Source of the DNA: Halovulum dunhuangense
Lineage (GTDB): Bacteria > Pseudomonadota > Alphaproteobacteria > Rhodobacterales > Rhodobacteraceae
NCBI RefSeq assembly: GCF_013093415.1
Contig: NZ_JABFBC010000001.1
Coordinates: forward strand, 1,240,001 to 1,304,000
Direction of reading: 5' to 3'
Length of the DNA: 64,000 bases
The position numbers were made by a program, and so were the translations under genes. The notes under the pieces are model-generated. The model did not search any database. It saw nothing but the letters and a program-made list of their open reading frames with translations, and had not been told where the DNA came from. This document shows, one piece after another, positions 1 through 9,761 of this stretch (position 1 is the stretch's first letter; every line of letters begins with the position of its first letter).

Positions 1-160
1 TCGGGGGCCCCGGGGCCGCGAGATGCGCTAGATAGGCCCGAAACCGGCCCGTTTCCCACAAAATCCGTGACGCTAAACCCTGCATGGGTTACCTTCTCGA
101 ATCAGCAGTATTGCAAGAGCCGCGGCTAGAAAGCGGTCAGAAAACAGGCGGACCAGACAC

Positions 161-1726
161 ATGGCTTTGACTCTCAGCATGCCCGAGCAGCATGATCTGC
201 GCCCCCGCATCACCGTGTTCGGTGTCGGCGGCGCCGGCGGCAACGCCGTCAACAACATGATCGAGAAAAACCTTGAAGGCGCCGAGTTCGTGGTGGCGAA
301 CACCGACGCCCAGGCGCTGGCCCAGAACCAGGCTCCGCAGAAGATCCAGCTTGGGGTCGAGGTAACCCAGGGTCTTGGCGCCGGGGCCCGGCCCGAGATC
401 GGCTCTGCCGCGGCAGAGGAATCGATCGAGGCGATCGTCGACCAGCTTTCCGGCGCGCACATGTGCTTCATCACCGCCGGCATGGGCGGCGGGACCGGCA
501 CGGGTGCCGCCCCGATCATCGCCCGCGCCGCGCGCGAGATGGGCGTGCTGACCGTCGGCGTGGTGACCAAGCCCTTCCAGTTCGAGGGTGCGCGCCGTAT
601 GCGCCAGGCCGAGGCCGGCGTCGAGGAGTTGCAGAAGGTGGTGGACACGCTGATCGTGATCCCCAACCAGAACCTGTTCCGGCTCGCCAACGAAAAGACC
701 ACCTTCACCGAGGCGTTCTCGATGGCCGATGACGTGCTCTACCAGGGCGTCAAGGGCGTGACCGACCTGATGGTCCGCCCCGGCATCATCAACCTCGACT
801 TCGCCGATATCCGCTCGGTGATGGACGAGATGGGCAAGGCGATGATGGGCACCGGGGAAGCCGAGGGCGAGGACCGCGCCATCCAGGCCGCGGAAAAGGC
901 CATCGCGAACCCGCTGCTGGACGAAATCAGCCTGAAGGGTGCCAAGGGTGTCCTGATCAACGTGACCGGCGGCCCGGACCTGACGCTGTTCGAACTGGAC
1001 GAGGCCGCGAACCGCATCCGCTCGGAAGTGGACCCTGACGCCAACATCATCGTCGGCTCCACCCTCGATCCCGAGATGAGCGGCAAGATGCGGGTTTCCG
1101 TCGTCGCCACCGGCATCGATGCCGAGCAGGGCACTTCCGCCGCGCCGGCAACGGGTGCAGGCGTGCGCCGTCCCGCCGCGCAGCCGGCCGCGCCCGCGCC
1201 CCAGCCCCGGCACGAGCCGGTAGCAGTCCAGCGCGCCGAGGAAGACATCCCCGCCGGCCGCAGCTTCGTCGATGCCCGTGCGCAGCGCCAGCCGGAACCG
1301 GCGCCCGCGCCGGCGGCCGCTCACCGCGAGATCGAGGCGCCGGTGACGCACCAGATGATCGAGGACGAGGCGCCCGAGCCGCAGCAGCAGATGCGCGCGG
1401 TCGAACAGCCGATGGCAGAGGCCCCGCGCCGCGCGGGCGAGCCGTCGGCCGAGACGCTTCAGCGCCTTGCGGCTGCCGTGAACCGCAAGCCCGAGACGCA
1501 GGCCGAGCGCCCGGCATCCGCGCCCCTTCAGCGTCCGCGCGCGGCCGAGCCCGAGGGCGGGCGCTTTGCGATCAACAGCCTGATCCACCGCATGACCGGG
1601 CAGGGCCACCGCGAGGAGCGCGAAACCGCGCCGCGCCAGTCCCCGCCGCTGACATCCGGCAATGGCGAGCGGCGTGAGCGCGACCCGAGCGAGATCCCGG
1701 CCTTCCTGCGCAGGCAGGCCAACTGA
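161..1726 (+). CDS. ftsZ: Cell division protein FtsZ
   Basis: Tubulin-like GTPase that polymerises into the cytoplasmic Z-ring and recruits the divisome. The 521-residue product has the tubulin signature GGGTGTG at residues 109-115 and the T7 synergy loop NLDFADIR at 211-218, which completes the GTPase site of the neighbouring subunit. The globular domain ends near residue 320. A long Pro/Ala/Glu-rich disordered linker of about 180 residues follows, then a conserved C-terminal peptide ([11 protein letters not shown]), the usual docking site for FtsA-type partners. The long linker is typical of alphaproteobacteria and makes this longer than the roughly 380-residue E. coli protein. The ATG has an AGGCGGA-like ribosome site 8 bases upstream. 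The 160 bases before it show no recognisable end of ftsA. A strong terminator follows, so ftsZ closes its transcription unit. Confidence 0.98.
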   Translation: MALTLSMPEQHDLRPRITVFGVGGAGGNAVNNMIEKNLEGAEFVVANTDAQALAQNQAPQKIQLGVEVTQGLGAGARPEIGSAAAEESIEAIVDQLSGAHMCFITAGMGGGTGTGAAPIIARAAREMGVLTVGVVTKPFQFEGARRMRQAEAGVEELQKVVDTLIVIPNQNLFRLANEKTTFTEAFSMADDVLYQGVKGVTDLMVRPGIINLDFADIRSVMDEMGKAMMGTGEAEGEDRAIQAAEKAIANPLLDEISLKGAKGVLINVTGGPDLTLFELDEAANRIRSEVDPDANIIVGSTLDPEMSGKMRVSVVATGIDAEQGTSAAPATGAGVRRPAAQPAAPAPQPRHEPVAVQRAEEDIPAGRSFVDARAQRQPEPAPAPAAAHREIEAPVTHQMIEDEAPEPQQQMRAVEQPMAEAPRRAGEPSAETLQRLAAAVNRKPETQAERPASAPLQRPRAAEPEGGRFAINSLIHRMTGQGHREERETAPRQSPPLTSGNGERRERDPSEIPAFLRRQAN

Positions 1727-1753
1727 TAGGCGACATTTCGCCGATGCAGACAG

Positions 1754-1779
1754 AGGCGCCCCCGCGGGGGCGCCTTTTT
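1754..1779 (+). terminator. Rho-independent terminator after ftsZ
   Basis: A 10-bp perfect GC-rich stem (1754-1763 with 1766-1775) is followed by a T run at 1775-1779, starting 28 bases after the ftsZ stop codon. It should end ftsZ transcription before lpxC. Confidence 0.9.
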
Positions 1780-1938
1780 CAATAGGGATCAGGCGTTTCG
1801 CGGCCGCTGTAGCAAACCGACACATTCTTTGAGTTGTATGGGTGCCCCCCCGACACATAACTGACGCAAAGGTAAAGACGTGGGACGCACCACCCCTGGC
1901 TTGCTGGCCAGTGCGGTATGTGTCGGAAGGAGTGGCCC

Positions 1939-2859
1939 GTGCAGACGAGTTTGAAGCGTGACGTCCAGTTCGTCGGGATCGGCCTGCATTCCGGTCGTCC
2001 GGCGCGCATGACCCTGAAGCCGGCGACGGCGGGCAGCGGCGTCCGGTTCTGCCGGGTCGACGTGACCGACCGCGACCCCTTCATTCCCGCCCGGTTCGAC
2101 CTGGTCAGCGATACGCAGCTGAACACGCGCTTGACGAATGCCGGCCACGTCAGCGTCTCGACGGTCGAGCATCTGATGGCGGCCATCGCCGGAACCGGGC
2201 TGCACAACGTGCTGGTAGAGATCGACGGCCCCGAAGTGCCGATCATGGACGGCAGCGCGCGCCGCTTCGTGCACGATATCCTCATGGCGGGGCTGGTCAC
2301 CACCCGGGCGCCCCTGCGGGCCTGGAAGGTGGATCGCGAGATCACCTTCGAAGACGGTGGCGCCAGCGCGACGCTGCGGCCGTCGGACGCCTTCACGATC
2401 GACTTCGAGATCGACTTCAGCGATCCGGCCATCGGCCGGCAGGCGCGGCGGTTGGACATGGCCAATGGCGCGTTCCTGCGGGAACTGGCGGATTGCCGGA
2501 CTTTCTGCCGCCGGGCAGAGGTGGACTACATGCAGGCGCACGGGCTTGCGCTGGGCGGTTCGCTCGACAATGCGGTCGTGGTGGACGGGGCCGAGGTGCT
2601 GAACCCCGGCGGTTTCCGCCGCACGGACGAGTGCGTGCGCCACAAGATGCTCGACGCGCTGGGCGATCTTGCGCTGGCCGGTGCGCCTGTCCTTGGCGCC
2701 TATGAGGGCCGGCGCGCGGGGCATGGCGTGACCAACCGCCTGCTGCGCAAGGCGTTCGCCACGCCGGGCGCGCTGCGGCTGGTCGAGGTGACGCCCGAGA
2801 TCGCGGCCCGGCTACCCGGTTCGGGCCTGCTTCCGGCGGATCTGGCAGCGGTCGGCTGA
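1939..2859 (+). CDS. lpxC: UDP-3-O-acyl-N-acetylglucosamine deacetylase LpxC
   Basis: Zinc-dependent deacetylase of the committed step of lipid A synthesis, acting in the cytoplasm on UDP-3-O-acyl-GlcNAc. From the chosen start the product has 306 residues, the usual family length. The expected zinc ligands are visible as H78 (TVEHLM), H235 and D239 (HKMLD), and the general acid is H262 (GHGVTN). The GTG at 1939 is preferred over the in-frame ATG at 1918. GGAAGGAG lies at 1925-1932, six bases before the GTG and downstream of that ATG, and the family N-terminus (QTSLKRDVQFVGIGLHSG) begins there. It sits between ftsZ and bamD, the common order in Rhodobacteraceae, and is probably transcribed from its own promoter because a terminator precedes it. 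Confidence 0.97.
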   Translation: MQTSLKRDVQFVGIGLHSGRPARMTLKPATAGSGVRFCRVDVTDRDPFIPARFDLVSDTQLNTRLTNAGHVSVSTVEHLMAAIAGTGLHNVLVEIDGPEVPIMDGSARRFVHDILMAGLVTTRAPLRAWKVDREITFEDGGASATLRPSDAFTIDFEIDFSDPAIGRQARRLDMANGAFLRELADCRTFCRRAEVDYMQAHGLALGGSLDNAVVVDGAEVLNPGGFRRTDECVRHKMLDALGDLALAGAPVLGAYEGRRAGHGVTNRLLRKAFATPGALRLVEVTPEIAARLPGSGLLPADLAAVG

Positions 2860-2866
2860 CAGCCCG

Positions 2867-2890
2867 AAAAAGCGCAACGCGCGTCTTTTT
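2867..2890 (+). terminator. Weak terminator-like hairpin after lpxC
   Basis: AAAAAGCGC and GCGCGTCTTTTT flank a 3-base loop. The GC core is only four pairs and a GTC bulge interrupts the A/T extension. It may attenuate rather than stop transcription into bamD. Confidence 0.35.
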
Positions 2891-2970
2891 CTTGGCTCGT
2901 CTTATGTGCTAGACCGATATCCGAAAAGGCGGCGGCGCAACCCGACGCCGACGGGATCGAGGGCAGCGAC

Positions 2971-3786
2971 TTGCGTCATTGGGGTGTTTGGCTGATTGCG
3001 CTGGCGGCATTGTCCGCATGCAGCCGCGAAGCGGAGGTGCCGGTCGAAAGCCGTTCGGCACAGGATCTGTATATCGCCGCGGAAGCAGAACTCGATGCCG
3101 GACGCGCAGCACGCGCGGGCGAGTTGTTCGACGAGGTGGAACGCCTCTACCCCTATTCGGACTGGGCAAGGCGGGCGATGATCATGTCGGCCTTTTCCTA
3201 TTACGACGCGCAGCGCTACGAACTCGCGCGATCTTCGGCCAACCGTTACCTCGACTTCTACCCCGCCGAGGACGATGCCGCCTATGCGCAATACCTGATC
3301 GCGCTCAGCTATTACGACCAGATCGAGGATGTGCGCCGCGACCAGGGCACCACGATCGACGCGTTGCAGGCCCTGCGCGAGGTGGTGGAACGCTATCCCG
3401 ACAGCGATTACGCGAAATCGGCCGAGCTGAAATTCGACCTTGCCCTTGCCCATCTGGCCGGCAAGGAAATGGAGATCGGACGCTATTACCTGAAGCGGGG
3501 CCATTACACGGCCGCGATCAACCGCTTCCGCGTTGTCGTGCAGGAATTCCAGACCACCCAGCACACGCCCGAAGCGCTTCACCGGCTGGTCGAGGCGTAT
3601 CTTTCGTTGGGGCTGACGGACGAGGCGCAGACCGCCGGCGCGATCCTTGGATACAACTACCAGGGCTCTGTCTGGTACCAGGACAGCTTTGCGTTGCTGA
3701 CCAGCGCCGGCCTCGATGCAGAGCCGCAGGGTGATGGGTGGCTTTCGCGCATCTACCGGCAGGTGATCCAGGGCAAATGGCTCTGA
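2971..3786 (+). CDS. bamD: Outer membrane assembly lipoprotein BamD (ComL family)
   Basis: Essential lipoprotein of the BAM complex, which folds beta-barrel proteins into the outer membrane; BamD is the TPR scaffold that contacts BamA. The 271-residue product begins with a signal peptide and the lipobox LSAC, placing the lipidated cysteine at residue 17. The rest is a run of TPR-like helical repeats (for example YIAAEAELDAGRAARAGELF and ALREVVERYPDSDYAKSAEL), as in the YfiO/ComL family. The start is a TTG codon; no ATG or GTG would retain the signal peptide, and the upstream GAGG is only a fair ribosome site. recN begins 24 bases after the stop, so the two are probably co-transcribed. Confidence 0.94.
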   Translation: MRHWGVWLIALAALSACSREAEVPVESRSAQDLYIAAEAELDAGRAARAGELFDEVERLYPYSDWARRAMIMSAFSYYDAQRYELARSSANRYLDFYPAEDDAAYAQYLIALSYYDQIEDVRRDQGTTIDALQALREVVERYPDSDYAKSAELKFDLALAHLAGKEMEIGRYYLKRGHYTAAINRFRVVVQEFQTTQHTPEALHRLVEAYLSLGLTDEAQTAGAILGYNYQGSVWYQDSFALLTSAGLDAEPQGDGWLSRIYRQVIQGKWL

Positions 3787-3810
3787 ACGCCCCAGGCCAA
3801 TGCACCGCTC

Positions 3811-5460
3811 ATGCTGCGTGAACTCACGATCCGCGACATCCTGCTTATCGAGGAGCTGGACCTCGACTTTCACCCGGGCCTGAATGTCCTTACCGGCGAG
3901 ACGGGGGCGGGCAAGTCGATCCTTCTCGATTGCCTCGGCCTTGTGCTGGGCTGGCGCGGGCGCGCCGATATCGCGCGCCAGGGCGCCTCGGAGGGCGAGG
4001 TGGGCGCCGTGTTCGACCTGGTGCCGGGCCATGCGGCCCATGCGGTGCTGGAGGAGGCGGGGCTGCCGCGCGACGACCAGCTGATCCTGCGGCGGATTAC
4101 CTCGGCCGACGGGCGCAAGCGTGGTTTCGTCAACGACCGCCGCGCCTCGGGCGAGGTGCTGCGCGCGCTGTCGGCCACGCTGGTGGAACTGCACGGCCAG
4201 CAGGACGATCGCGGGCTTCTGGACCCGCGTGGCCACCGTGACCTGCTCGATGCCTTTGGCGGGCTTGAGCCCTTGCGGGACCGGGTCCGCAGCGCCTGGC
4301 GGGCGCTTGCGGCCGCGCGCAAGGCGCGGATCGACGCGGAAGAGACGGTCGCGCGTGCCGCCCGCGACGCGGATTTCCTGCGCCACGCGGTGGCCGAGCT
4401 TGACGCATTCGCCCCCGAACCCGGCGAGGACGACCGCCTCGACGCGCACCGGCGCCGGATGCAGATGGCCGGCCGCATCCGCGACGACGTTGCACGGGCG
4501 GTGGACCTGATGGGCGGCGACGGCGCCGAGGGCCGCATTGCCGAGGCGATGCGCTGGCTCGAAACCGTGGCCGACCGTGCCGACGGCGCGCTGGACGAGC
4601 CGCTGGCCGCGCTTGGCCGCGCGCTTGCCGAACTGGGCGAGGCGCAGATGGCGACCGAGGGGTTTCTAGAGCGGCTCGACGTCGACCCGTTCGAGCTGGA
4701 GCGCACGGAAGAGCGGCTTTTCGCCCTGCGCGGGCTTGCCCGCAAGCACGACGTGCTGCCTGACGACCTGGCCGATCTGGCCGATGATCTGCGGCGCAAG
4801 CTGGCCGCGATCGACGGTGGGGCCGAGCAGACGGCACGGCTCAGGCAGGAGGAAGCGGCGGCGCAGGCGGCCCATGACGCGGCTGCTGCCGCGCTGGGCG
4901 CCGCCCGGCGCGAGGCGGCGGGCCGGCTGGACGCGGCGATGGCCCACGAACTGGCACCCCTCAAGCTTGAGCGTGCGGTATTCCGCACCGATGTGAGCGA
5001 TGCGGAGCCGGGGCCCGATGGGTGTGACCAGGTCAGCTTTACCGTCGCGACCAACCCCGGCGCGCCGCCGGGCCCGCTTGCACGCATCGCATCGGGGGGC
5101 GAGCTGTCGCGCTTCCTTCTGGCCCTGAAGGTGTGCCTGACCGGGCGCTCGGACGGGCTGACCATGATCTTCGACGAAATCGACCGCGGCGTGGGCGGCG
5201 CCACCGCCGATGCCGTGGGCCGGCGGCTGGCGCAGGTGGCACAGGCCTCGCAGGTGCTGGTGGTGACGCACTCTCCGCAGGTCGCCGCGCTGGGCGCCCA
5301 TCATTTCCGCGTGGCGAAATCGGTCGAGGCAGAGGTCACGCGCACCCGGGTCGCGGCCCTCGATCCCGAGGCGCGGGTGGACGAGATTGCCCGGATGCTT
5401 GCGGGCGACGTGATCACCGACGCCGCCCGCTCTGCCGCGCGCGCGCTTCTGGCGCGCTGA
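3811..5460 (+). CDS. recN: DNA repair protein RecN
   Basis: SMC-like ATPase acting in recombinational repair of double-strand breaks. The 549-residue product has the Walker A motif GETGAGKS at residues 29-36, a central coiled-coil stretch rich in Ala, Arg and Glu (about 160-390), an ABC signature ASGGELSR near residue 428, and Walker B IFDEIDRGVGG near 453 followed by the H-loop VVTHSPQVA. Length and domain order are normal for RecN. It sits directly behind bamD, a conserved adjacency in this family, and converges with the L,D-transpeptidase gene, whose stop lies only 7 bases beyond. Confidence 0.97.
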   Translation: MLRELTIRDILLIEELDLDFHPGLNVLTGETGAGKSILLDCLGLVLGWRGRADIARQGASEGEVGAVFDLVPGHAAHAVLEEAGLPRDDQLILRRITSADGRKRGFVNDRRASGEVLRALSATLVELHGQQDDRGLLDPRGHRDLLDAFGGLEPLRDRVRSAWRALAAARKARIDAEETVARAARDADFLRHAVAELDAFAPEPGEDDRLDAHRRRMQMAGRIRDDVARAVDLMGGDGAEGRIAEAMRWLETVADRADGALDEPLAALGRALAELGEAQMATEGFLERLDVDPFELERTEERLFALRGLARKHDVLPDDLADLADDLRRKLAAIDGGAEQTARLRQEEAAAQAAHDAAAAALGAARREAAGRLDAAMAHELAPLKLERAVFRTDVSDAEPGPDGCDQVSFTVATNPGAPPGPLARIASGGELSRFLLALKVCLTGRSDGLTMIFDEIDRGVGGATADAVGRRLAQVAQASQVLVVTHSPQVAALGAHHFRVAKSVEAEVTRTRVAALDPEARVDEIARMLAGDVITDAARSAARALLAR

Positions 5461-5467
5461 GGGCGGC

Positions 5468-6028
5468 TCAGAGAAGCACGACCTGCGTGCCGACCTTGGC
5501 CAGGCCGAACAGTTCCGCGATCTGTTCGTTGAACAGCCCGATGCAGCCGTTGGATGACCGCCGGCCGATCTTGCGCACGTCGTTGGTGCCGTGGATGCGG
5601 TAGTACTGCCAGCTCAGGTTCAGCGCATGGGTACCGAGCGGGTTCTCGGGGCCGGGGCCGACATAGCGCGGCAGTTCCGGGTTGCGTTCCAGCATCGAAG
5701 GCGTGGGGCGCCATTCCGGCCCGTTCCGCTTGAGCGTGATCTCGGTCCGGCCGCGGCGGGTCAACTCGTCGCTGAGCGGCACGGAGGTGGGGAATATCCG
5801 CGTGATGCTCTCATCCTCGGACCAGTAGAACAGCACCCGCGCCTCGGTATCGCAGAGGATCGCGCCGTTCTTCAGATTGTCGAAATGATCCTGCCAGCGA
5901 TGGGTGGCAAAGCCCGAGACGCGGCGCGCGATCCCGTCCCCGGCGGTCTCGGCCCGCAGGATTGCGGGGGCGGCAACCAGCGTGGCTGCGCCGCCCGCAA
6001 GGGCGGTCAGGAAATGACGTCGTTCCAT
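5468..6028 (-). CDS. L,D-transpeptidase (YkuD family), exported
   Basis: Predicted periplasmic enzyme making 3-3 peptidoglycan cross-links or attaching protein to meso-diaminopimelate. The 186-residue product begins ERRHFLTALAGG and ends its leader at AILRA, a twin-arginine-like signal. The YkuD catalytic signature is complete: H146 in YRIHGTN and C162 in SSNGCIG. The start at 6028 (MERRHF) is preferred over ATG codons further upstream because it puts the twin-arginine at the N-terminus and has GGAG 10 bases before it. The gene is monocistronic and convergent with recN. Whether it acts on peptidoglycan or on a lipoprotein cannot be read from sequence. Confidence 0.9.
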   Translation of the reverse strand: MERRHFLTALAGGAATLVAAPAILRAETAGDGIARRVSGFATHRWQDHFDNLKNGAILCDTEARVLFYWSEDESITRIFPTSVPLSDELTRRGRTEITLKRNGPEWRPTPSMLERNPELPRYVGPGPENPLGTHALNLSWQYYRIHGTNDVRKIGRRSSNGCIGLFNEQIAELFGLAKVGTQVVLL

Positions 6029-6115
6029 CGGAAAACTGCTCCGTTTCTTGTTGTTGCCTTGCATGCGCATAAGCTTATGGGAACAGGTCAAACGCAAGAC
6101 ACGAAGGGGTGAGCG

Positions 6116-7489
6116 TCAGTCGATGCGCACAACCTTGCCGGGGTTCAGGATGTTCAGCGGATCGAGACATCGCTTGAGCTGCGCCATCACCTCCCAGGCG
6201 GGACCGTGCTCGGCCTCCATGTAGTCCATCTTGCCAAGCCCGATGCCGTGTTCCCCGCTGATGGTGCCGCCCATGCGCAGGGCGCGGGCGTTCATCCGCC
6301 CGGCAAGGTCCTTCGCGATGGCCAGCTCCTCTGCGTTGCCCCGCTCGATCAGAAGCCCGGTGTGGAAGTTGCCATCCCCCACATGCCCGACGATGGCCCC
6401 GGTGATGGGGCTTGCGTCAAGATCGGCCCGCGTCTCGAGCACGGCCTCGGCCAGGCGCGAGATCGGCACGCAGATGTCGGTGGTCATCGGCATGCAGCCC
6501 GGCCGCAACGTCTGATAGGCGTAGTGCACGTTGTGGCGCATCTTCCACAGCGCGGCGCGGTCCTCGGTCCGGGTGGACCATTCGAAGCCCGCGCCGCCAT
6601 TGTCGGCGGCTATTTCCGCCACGGTCGCCGCCTGTTCGGCCACGGCGCTTTCCGATCCGTGGAATTCCAGGAACAGGTGGGGCGCCTCGGGCATGGAGCC
6701 CCCCGAATGGAAGTTGAAACCCCGCACGGTGCGGTCGTCCACGAATTCCATCCGCGCCATCGGCACGCCCATCTGGATGGTCTGGATCACGGTGTCCACC
6801 GCGCCCCTGATGCTGTCGAAGCGGCAGATCGCGGCCGAGATCGCCTCGGGCTGGCCCTGCAGGCGCAGCGTCAGTTCGGTGATGACGCCAAGCGTCCCCT
6901 CGGATCCGACGATCAGCCTGGTCAGGTCGTAGCCCGAGGCGGACTTGCGCGCCCGGCTGCCCGTCCGGATCACGCGGCCGTCGGCCAGCACCACCTCCAG
7001 CGCCAGCACGTTCTCGCGCATGGTGCCGTAGCGCAGTGCCGTGGTGCCCGAGGCCCGGGTCGCCGCCATGCCCCCGAGCGAGGCGTTGGCCCCCGGATCG
7101 ACGGGGAAGAACAGCCCGCTGTCGCGCAGGTGCGTGTTCAGCGCCTCGCGCGTGACGCCGGGCTGCACGACCGCGTCCAGACCCTCGGAATGGATGGCGA
7201 GGATGCGGTCCATCCGCCCCATGTCGAGCGATATGCCGCCCCGAACCGCCAGCGCGTTCGCCTCGAGCGACGTGCCGGTGCCCCAGGGCACGACCGGGCA
7301 TCGTTCCTCGGAACAGATCCGCAGGATCTGCGCGACGTCCTCGGTGCTTTCGGGAAAGGCAACCCCGTCAGGGGGCGTCTCGGGATACCAGGTTTCGTTC
7401 CGCCCGTGGATTGACCGCACTGCATCGCTTGTGACAAATCGCGACCCGAGCAGGTTGCGAAGCCGGTCCAGCGCGGTTTCTATACACAT
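6116..7489 (-). CDS. FAD-linked oxidase, D-lactate/glycolate dehydrogenase type
   Basis: The 457-residue product has an N-terminal PCMH-type FAD-binding domain (PWGTGTSLEANA, then DPGANASLGGM and GSEGTLGVITE) and a C-terminal FAD-oxidase domain with the metal/substrate motifs HVGDGNFH and SGEHGIGLGK. This is the layout of GlcD and cytochrome-type D-lactate dehydrogenases (Dld), which oxidise 2-hydroxyacids and pass electrons to quinone or cytochrome. It stands alone, without glcE or glcF, so a Dld-type D-lactate dehydrogenase is the likelier reading. The ATG has GGAGAGGA 7 bases upstream. A 64-bp gap separates it from the divergent thioesterase, and the promoters of both must lie there. Confidence 0.9.
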   Translation of the reverse strand: MCIETALDRLRNLLGSRFVTSDAVRSIHGRNETWYPETPPDGVAFPESTEDVAQILRICSEERCPVVPWGTGTSLEANALAVRGGISLDMGRMDRILAIHSEGLDAVVQPGVTREALNTHLRDSGLFFPVDPGANASLGGMAATRASGTTALRYGTMRENVLALEVVLADGRVIRTGSRARKSASGYDLTRLIVGSEGTLGVITELTLRLQGQPEAISAAICRFDSIRGAVDTVIQTIQMGVPMARMEFVDDRTVRGFNFHSGGSMPEAPHLFLEFHGSESAVAEQAATVAEIAADNGGAGFEWSTRTEDRAALWKMRHNVHYAYQTLRPGCMPMTTDICVPISRLAEAVLETRADLDASPITGAIVGHVGDGNFHTGLLIERGNAEELAIAKDLAGRMNARALRMGGTISGEHGIGLGKMDYMEAEHGPAWEVMAQLKRCLDPLNILNPGKVVRID

Positions 7490-7553
7490 TGCGCGATCCT
7501 CTCCGGATGTTCCGGGGCGACCCTAGAGCGGCGCCAGACAAAGGAAAAGCCCG

Positions 7554-8072
7554 ATGGAAGGTGGTCCGGCCCAAGGCCATGACGGTCCCTATGCGGCGCC
7601 GCTGCCGCTGCCGGGCGGAGAGGTGGAGCCGGGCTGGATCGACTACAACGGCCACATGAACGTGGCCTGGTACATGCTGGCCTTCGACCGGGCCATCGAC
7701 GTGATGCTGGAGCGGGAGCTGGGCCTGGGCGAAACCCATGTGCACGCGTCCGGGCAAGGGCCGTTCGCGCTGCAATCCTCGATCCACTACCTGGCCGAGC
7801 TGCGCCTCGCGGCGCGGTTCCGGTTCGAGGCGTTGCTCCTCGATGCGGACGCGAAGCGGATGCACCTGGTGGTGACCATGGTCCGCGCGTCGGACGGATC
7901 GCCGGCCGCCACGCTGGAGACGCTGCTGATGAACGTCGATCACGCGACCCGGCGGGCGGTGCCTTACCCCGACTGGGCGCAGCCCCGGCTGGCCCGGATG
8001 CTGGCCGATCATGCCACAGCACCGCGGCCCCCGCAGGCGGGCCGGCCGCTTGGCATCCGGCGGCAGGGCTGA
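7554..8072 (+). CDS. Hotdog-fold thioesterase
   Basis: Predicted acyl-CoA thioesterase of the 4HBT hotdog superfamily, 172 residues. The motif IDYNGHMNVAWYM near residue 30 is the typical helix-start motif of this family and contains the usual catalytic-region Asp/Asn and His. A strand with QSSIHYLAELRLAARF follows. The substrate is unknown; related proteins accompany carnitine and short-chain acyl-CoA metabolism. The stop lies 3 bases before the GTG of the chloride channel, so the two are probably translated from one message. Confidence 0.82.
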   Translation: MEGGPAQGHDGPYAAPLPLPGGEVEPGWIDYNGHMNVAWYMLAFDRAIDVMLERELGLGETHVHASGQGPFALQSSIHYLAELRLAARFRFEALLLDADAKRMHLVVTMVRASDGSPAATLETLLMNVDHATRRAVPYPDWAQPRLARMLADHATAPRPPQAGRPLGIRRQG

Positions 8073-8075
8073 GCC

Positions 8076-9755
8076 GTGAGAACCCGCCGGTTTTTCCGTC
8101 TCCTGCGTATCCGGGGCCTGCGGGGCGCCCAGCGGGGCAGGGATGCGCTGCGCAGCCTGCGCCAGCGCGGGCCGGGGGCGATCCAGTTCTGGGCCATCGC
8201 CCTGGTCGTCGGTGTCATCGCCGGACTTGCGGCCGTGGGCTTCCGCCTGTCCATCGACTGGCTGCAGGAGACGTTCTACGGCGCCACCGACGTGGAACTG
8301 GCAAGCTATGCCGCGAACCTGCCCTGGCAGATCGTGCTTGGCATGCCGATCGCGGGCGGGTTGGCCGTCGCCCTGATCCTGCGCTTCACCACGCCCGACG
8401 GTCGCCCGCATTCCGTCGCCCATGTGATCGAGGGGGCCGCGATGCGCGAGGGGCGCGTCGATACGCGCGCGGGGCTCGGCTCGACCGCGGCCTCGCTGGT
8501 CACGCTGTCCACGGGGGGATCCACCGGGCGCGAGGGGCCGGTCGTGCTGCTGGCGGGTGTCATCTCCACCTGGGTCGCGCGGCTGATCCATGCCGACGGC
8601 ATCACCGGGCGCGAGCTTCTGGGATGCGCGACGGCCGCGGCGGTGGCCGCCTCGTTCAACGCCCCCATCGCCGGCGCGCTTTTCGCGCTGGAAGTGGTGC
8701 TGCGTCATTTCGCGGTGCATGCCTTCGCGCCCATCATCATCGCATCCGTCGCGGGCGCGGTGATCGCGCGGCTGACGGTAGGCAACGTGACCGAGTTCGT
8801 CCTGCCCGACCCGACGCTGGCCTTCTATGTCGAGTTGCCCGCCTTCATGCTGCTTGGGCTGATCTCGGGCCTGGTGGCGGCGGTGATGATCTGGTCCATC
8901 TTTGCCGCCGAGGATATCGGCGACGCGATCCAGCGCCGCACCGGGCTGCCCGGCTGGATGCGTCCGATGCTGGCGGGCGCCATGCTGGGCGGCATCGCGC
9001 TGGCCTTTCCCCATATCATCGGGGTGGGATACGAGACGACCTCCCGCGCGCTGACCGAGGGGCTGTTCCTGTGGGAGGCGGTCGTCTTCGCCGCGATCAA
9101 GGTGCTTGCCGTGGCGATCACCATGGCCGGCCGCATGGGGGGCGGGGTCTTTTCGCCCTCGTTGATGCTGGGGGCGCTGACGGGGCTTGCCTTCGGTCTG
9201 CTGGCCACGTCGATCTTCCCGTCGGTGTCGGGCACCGCGGGCCTGTACGCGCTGGCGGGCATGGGCGCGGTGGCCGCCGCGGTGCTGGGGGCGCCGATCT
9301 CCACCGCTCTGATCGTGTTCGAGATGACCGGCGACTGGCAGGCCGGACTGGGCGTGCTGGTCGCGGTGTCGCTGTCCTCGGCGCTCTGCTCGCGGCTGGT
9401 GGTGCGCAGCTTCTTCCTGACCCAGATCGAGCGGCGCGGCGTCCATGTCGCGGCGGGACCGCAGGAATACCTGATGGCGACCATCACCGTCGGACGCCTC
9501 GCCGCGCCGCCCGACGCGGTGGGGCTTACCCCCGAACAGGCCGAGCGGCTAGTCGGCAAGGGGGCGTTCCTGCGCCGCTCTGACACGCTGGAGCGCGCCC
9601 TGCCGCTGTTCGACCGGCTGGGCGTGTCGGTGCTTCCGGTGGTGGAGGAACAGGCGCCCGGCGTTCTTCAGACCGTGGGCGCCGTGACCCATGTGGCGGC
9701 GCTGAAGGCCTATGCCCGCGCGCTGGCCGCCACGGCGCGCGAGGAACATTCCTGA
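8076..9755 (+). CDS. ClC-family chloride channel/transporter
   Basis: Polytopic inner-membrane protein of 559 residues with about ten hydrophobic segments. The ClC anion-path motifs are recognisable: STGGSTGREGP (the G(K/R)EGP motif) near residue 150, then FNAPIAGALFALE and the later GGGVFSPSLMLGA. A C-terminal cytoplasmic tail of about 100 residues resembles a single, degenerate CBS region. Family members are either channels or Cl-/H+ antiporters; this cannot be decided here. The GTG start, 3 bases after the thioesterase stop, is the only start keeping the basic N-terminus (MRTRRFFRLLRIRG). Confidence 0.93.
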   Translation: MRTRRFFRLLRIRGLRGAQRGRDALRSLRQRGPGAIQFWAIALVVGVIAGLAAVGFRLSIDWLQETFYGATDVELASYAANLPWQIVLGMPIAGGLAVALILRFTTPDGRPHSVAHVIEGAAMREGRVDTRAGLGSTAASLVTLSTGGSTGREGPVVLLAGVISTWVARLIHADGITGRELLGCATAAAVAASFNAPIAGALFALEVVLRHFAVHAFAPIIIASVAGAVIARLTVGNVTEFVLPDPTLAFYVELPAFMLLGLISGLVAAVMIWSIFAAEDIGDAIQRRTGLPGWMRPMLAGAMLGGIALAFPHIIGVGYETTSRALTEGLFLWEAVVFAAIKVLAVAITMAGRMGGGVFSPSLMLGALTGLAFGLLATSIFPSVSGTAGLYALAGMGAVAAAVLGAPISTALIVFEMTGDWQAGLGVLVAVSLSSALCSRLVVRSFFLTQIERRGVHVAAGPQEYLMATITVGRLAAPPDAVGLTPEQAERLVGKGAFLRRSDTLERALPLFDRLGVSVLPVVEEQAPGVLQTVGAVTHVAALKAYARALAATAREEHS

Positions 9756-9761
9756 GACGCC

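Noticed and set aside
1..160. Possible end of ftsA at the window start
   Set aside because: None of the three plus frames in the first 35 bases resembles an FtsA C-terminus.
137..1858. 573-codon frame on the minus strand across ftsZ
   Set aside because: Antisense shadow of ftsZ in very GC-rich codons; composition is Arg/Gly/Ala/His low complexity with no family resemblance.
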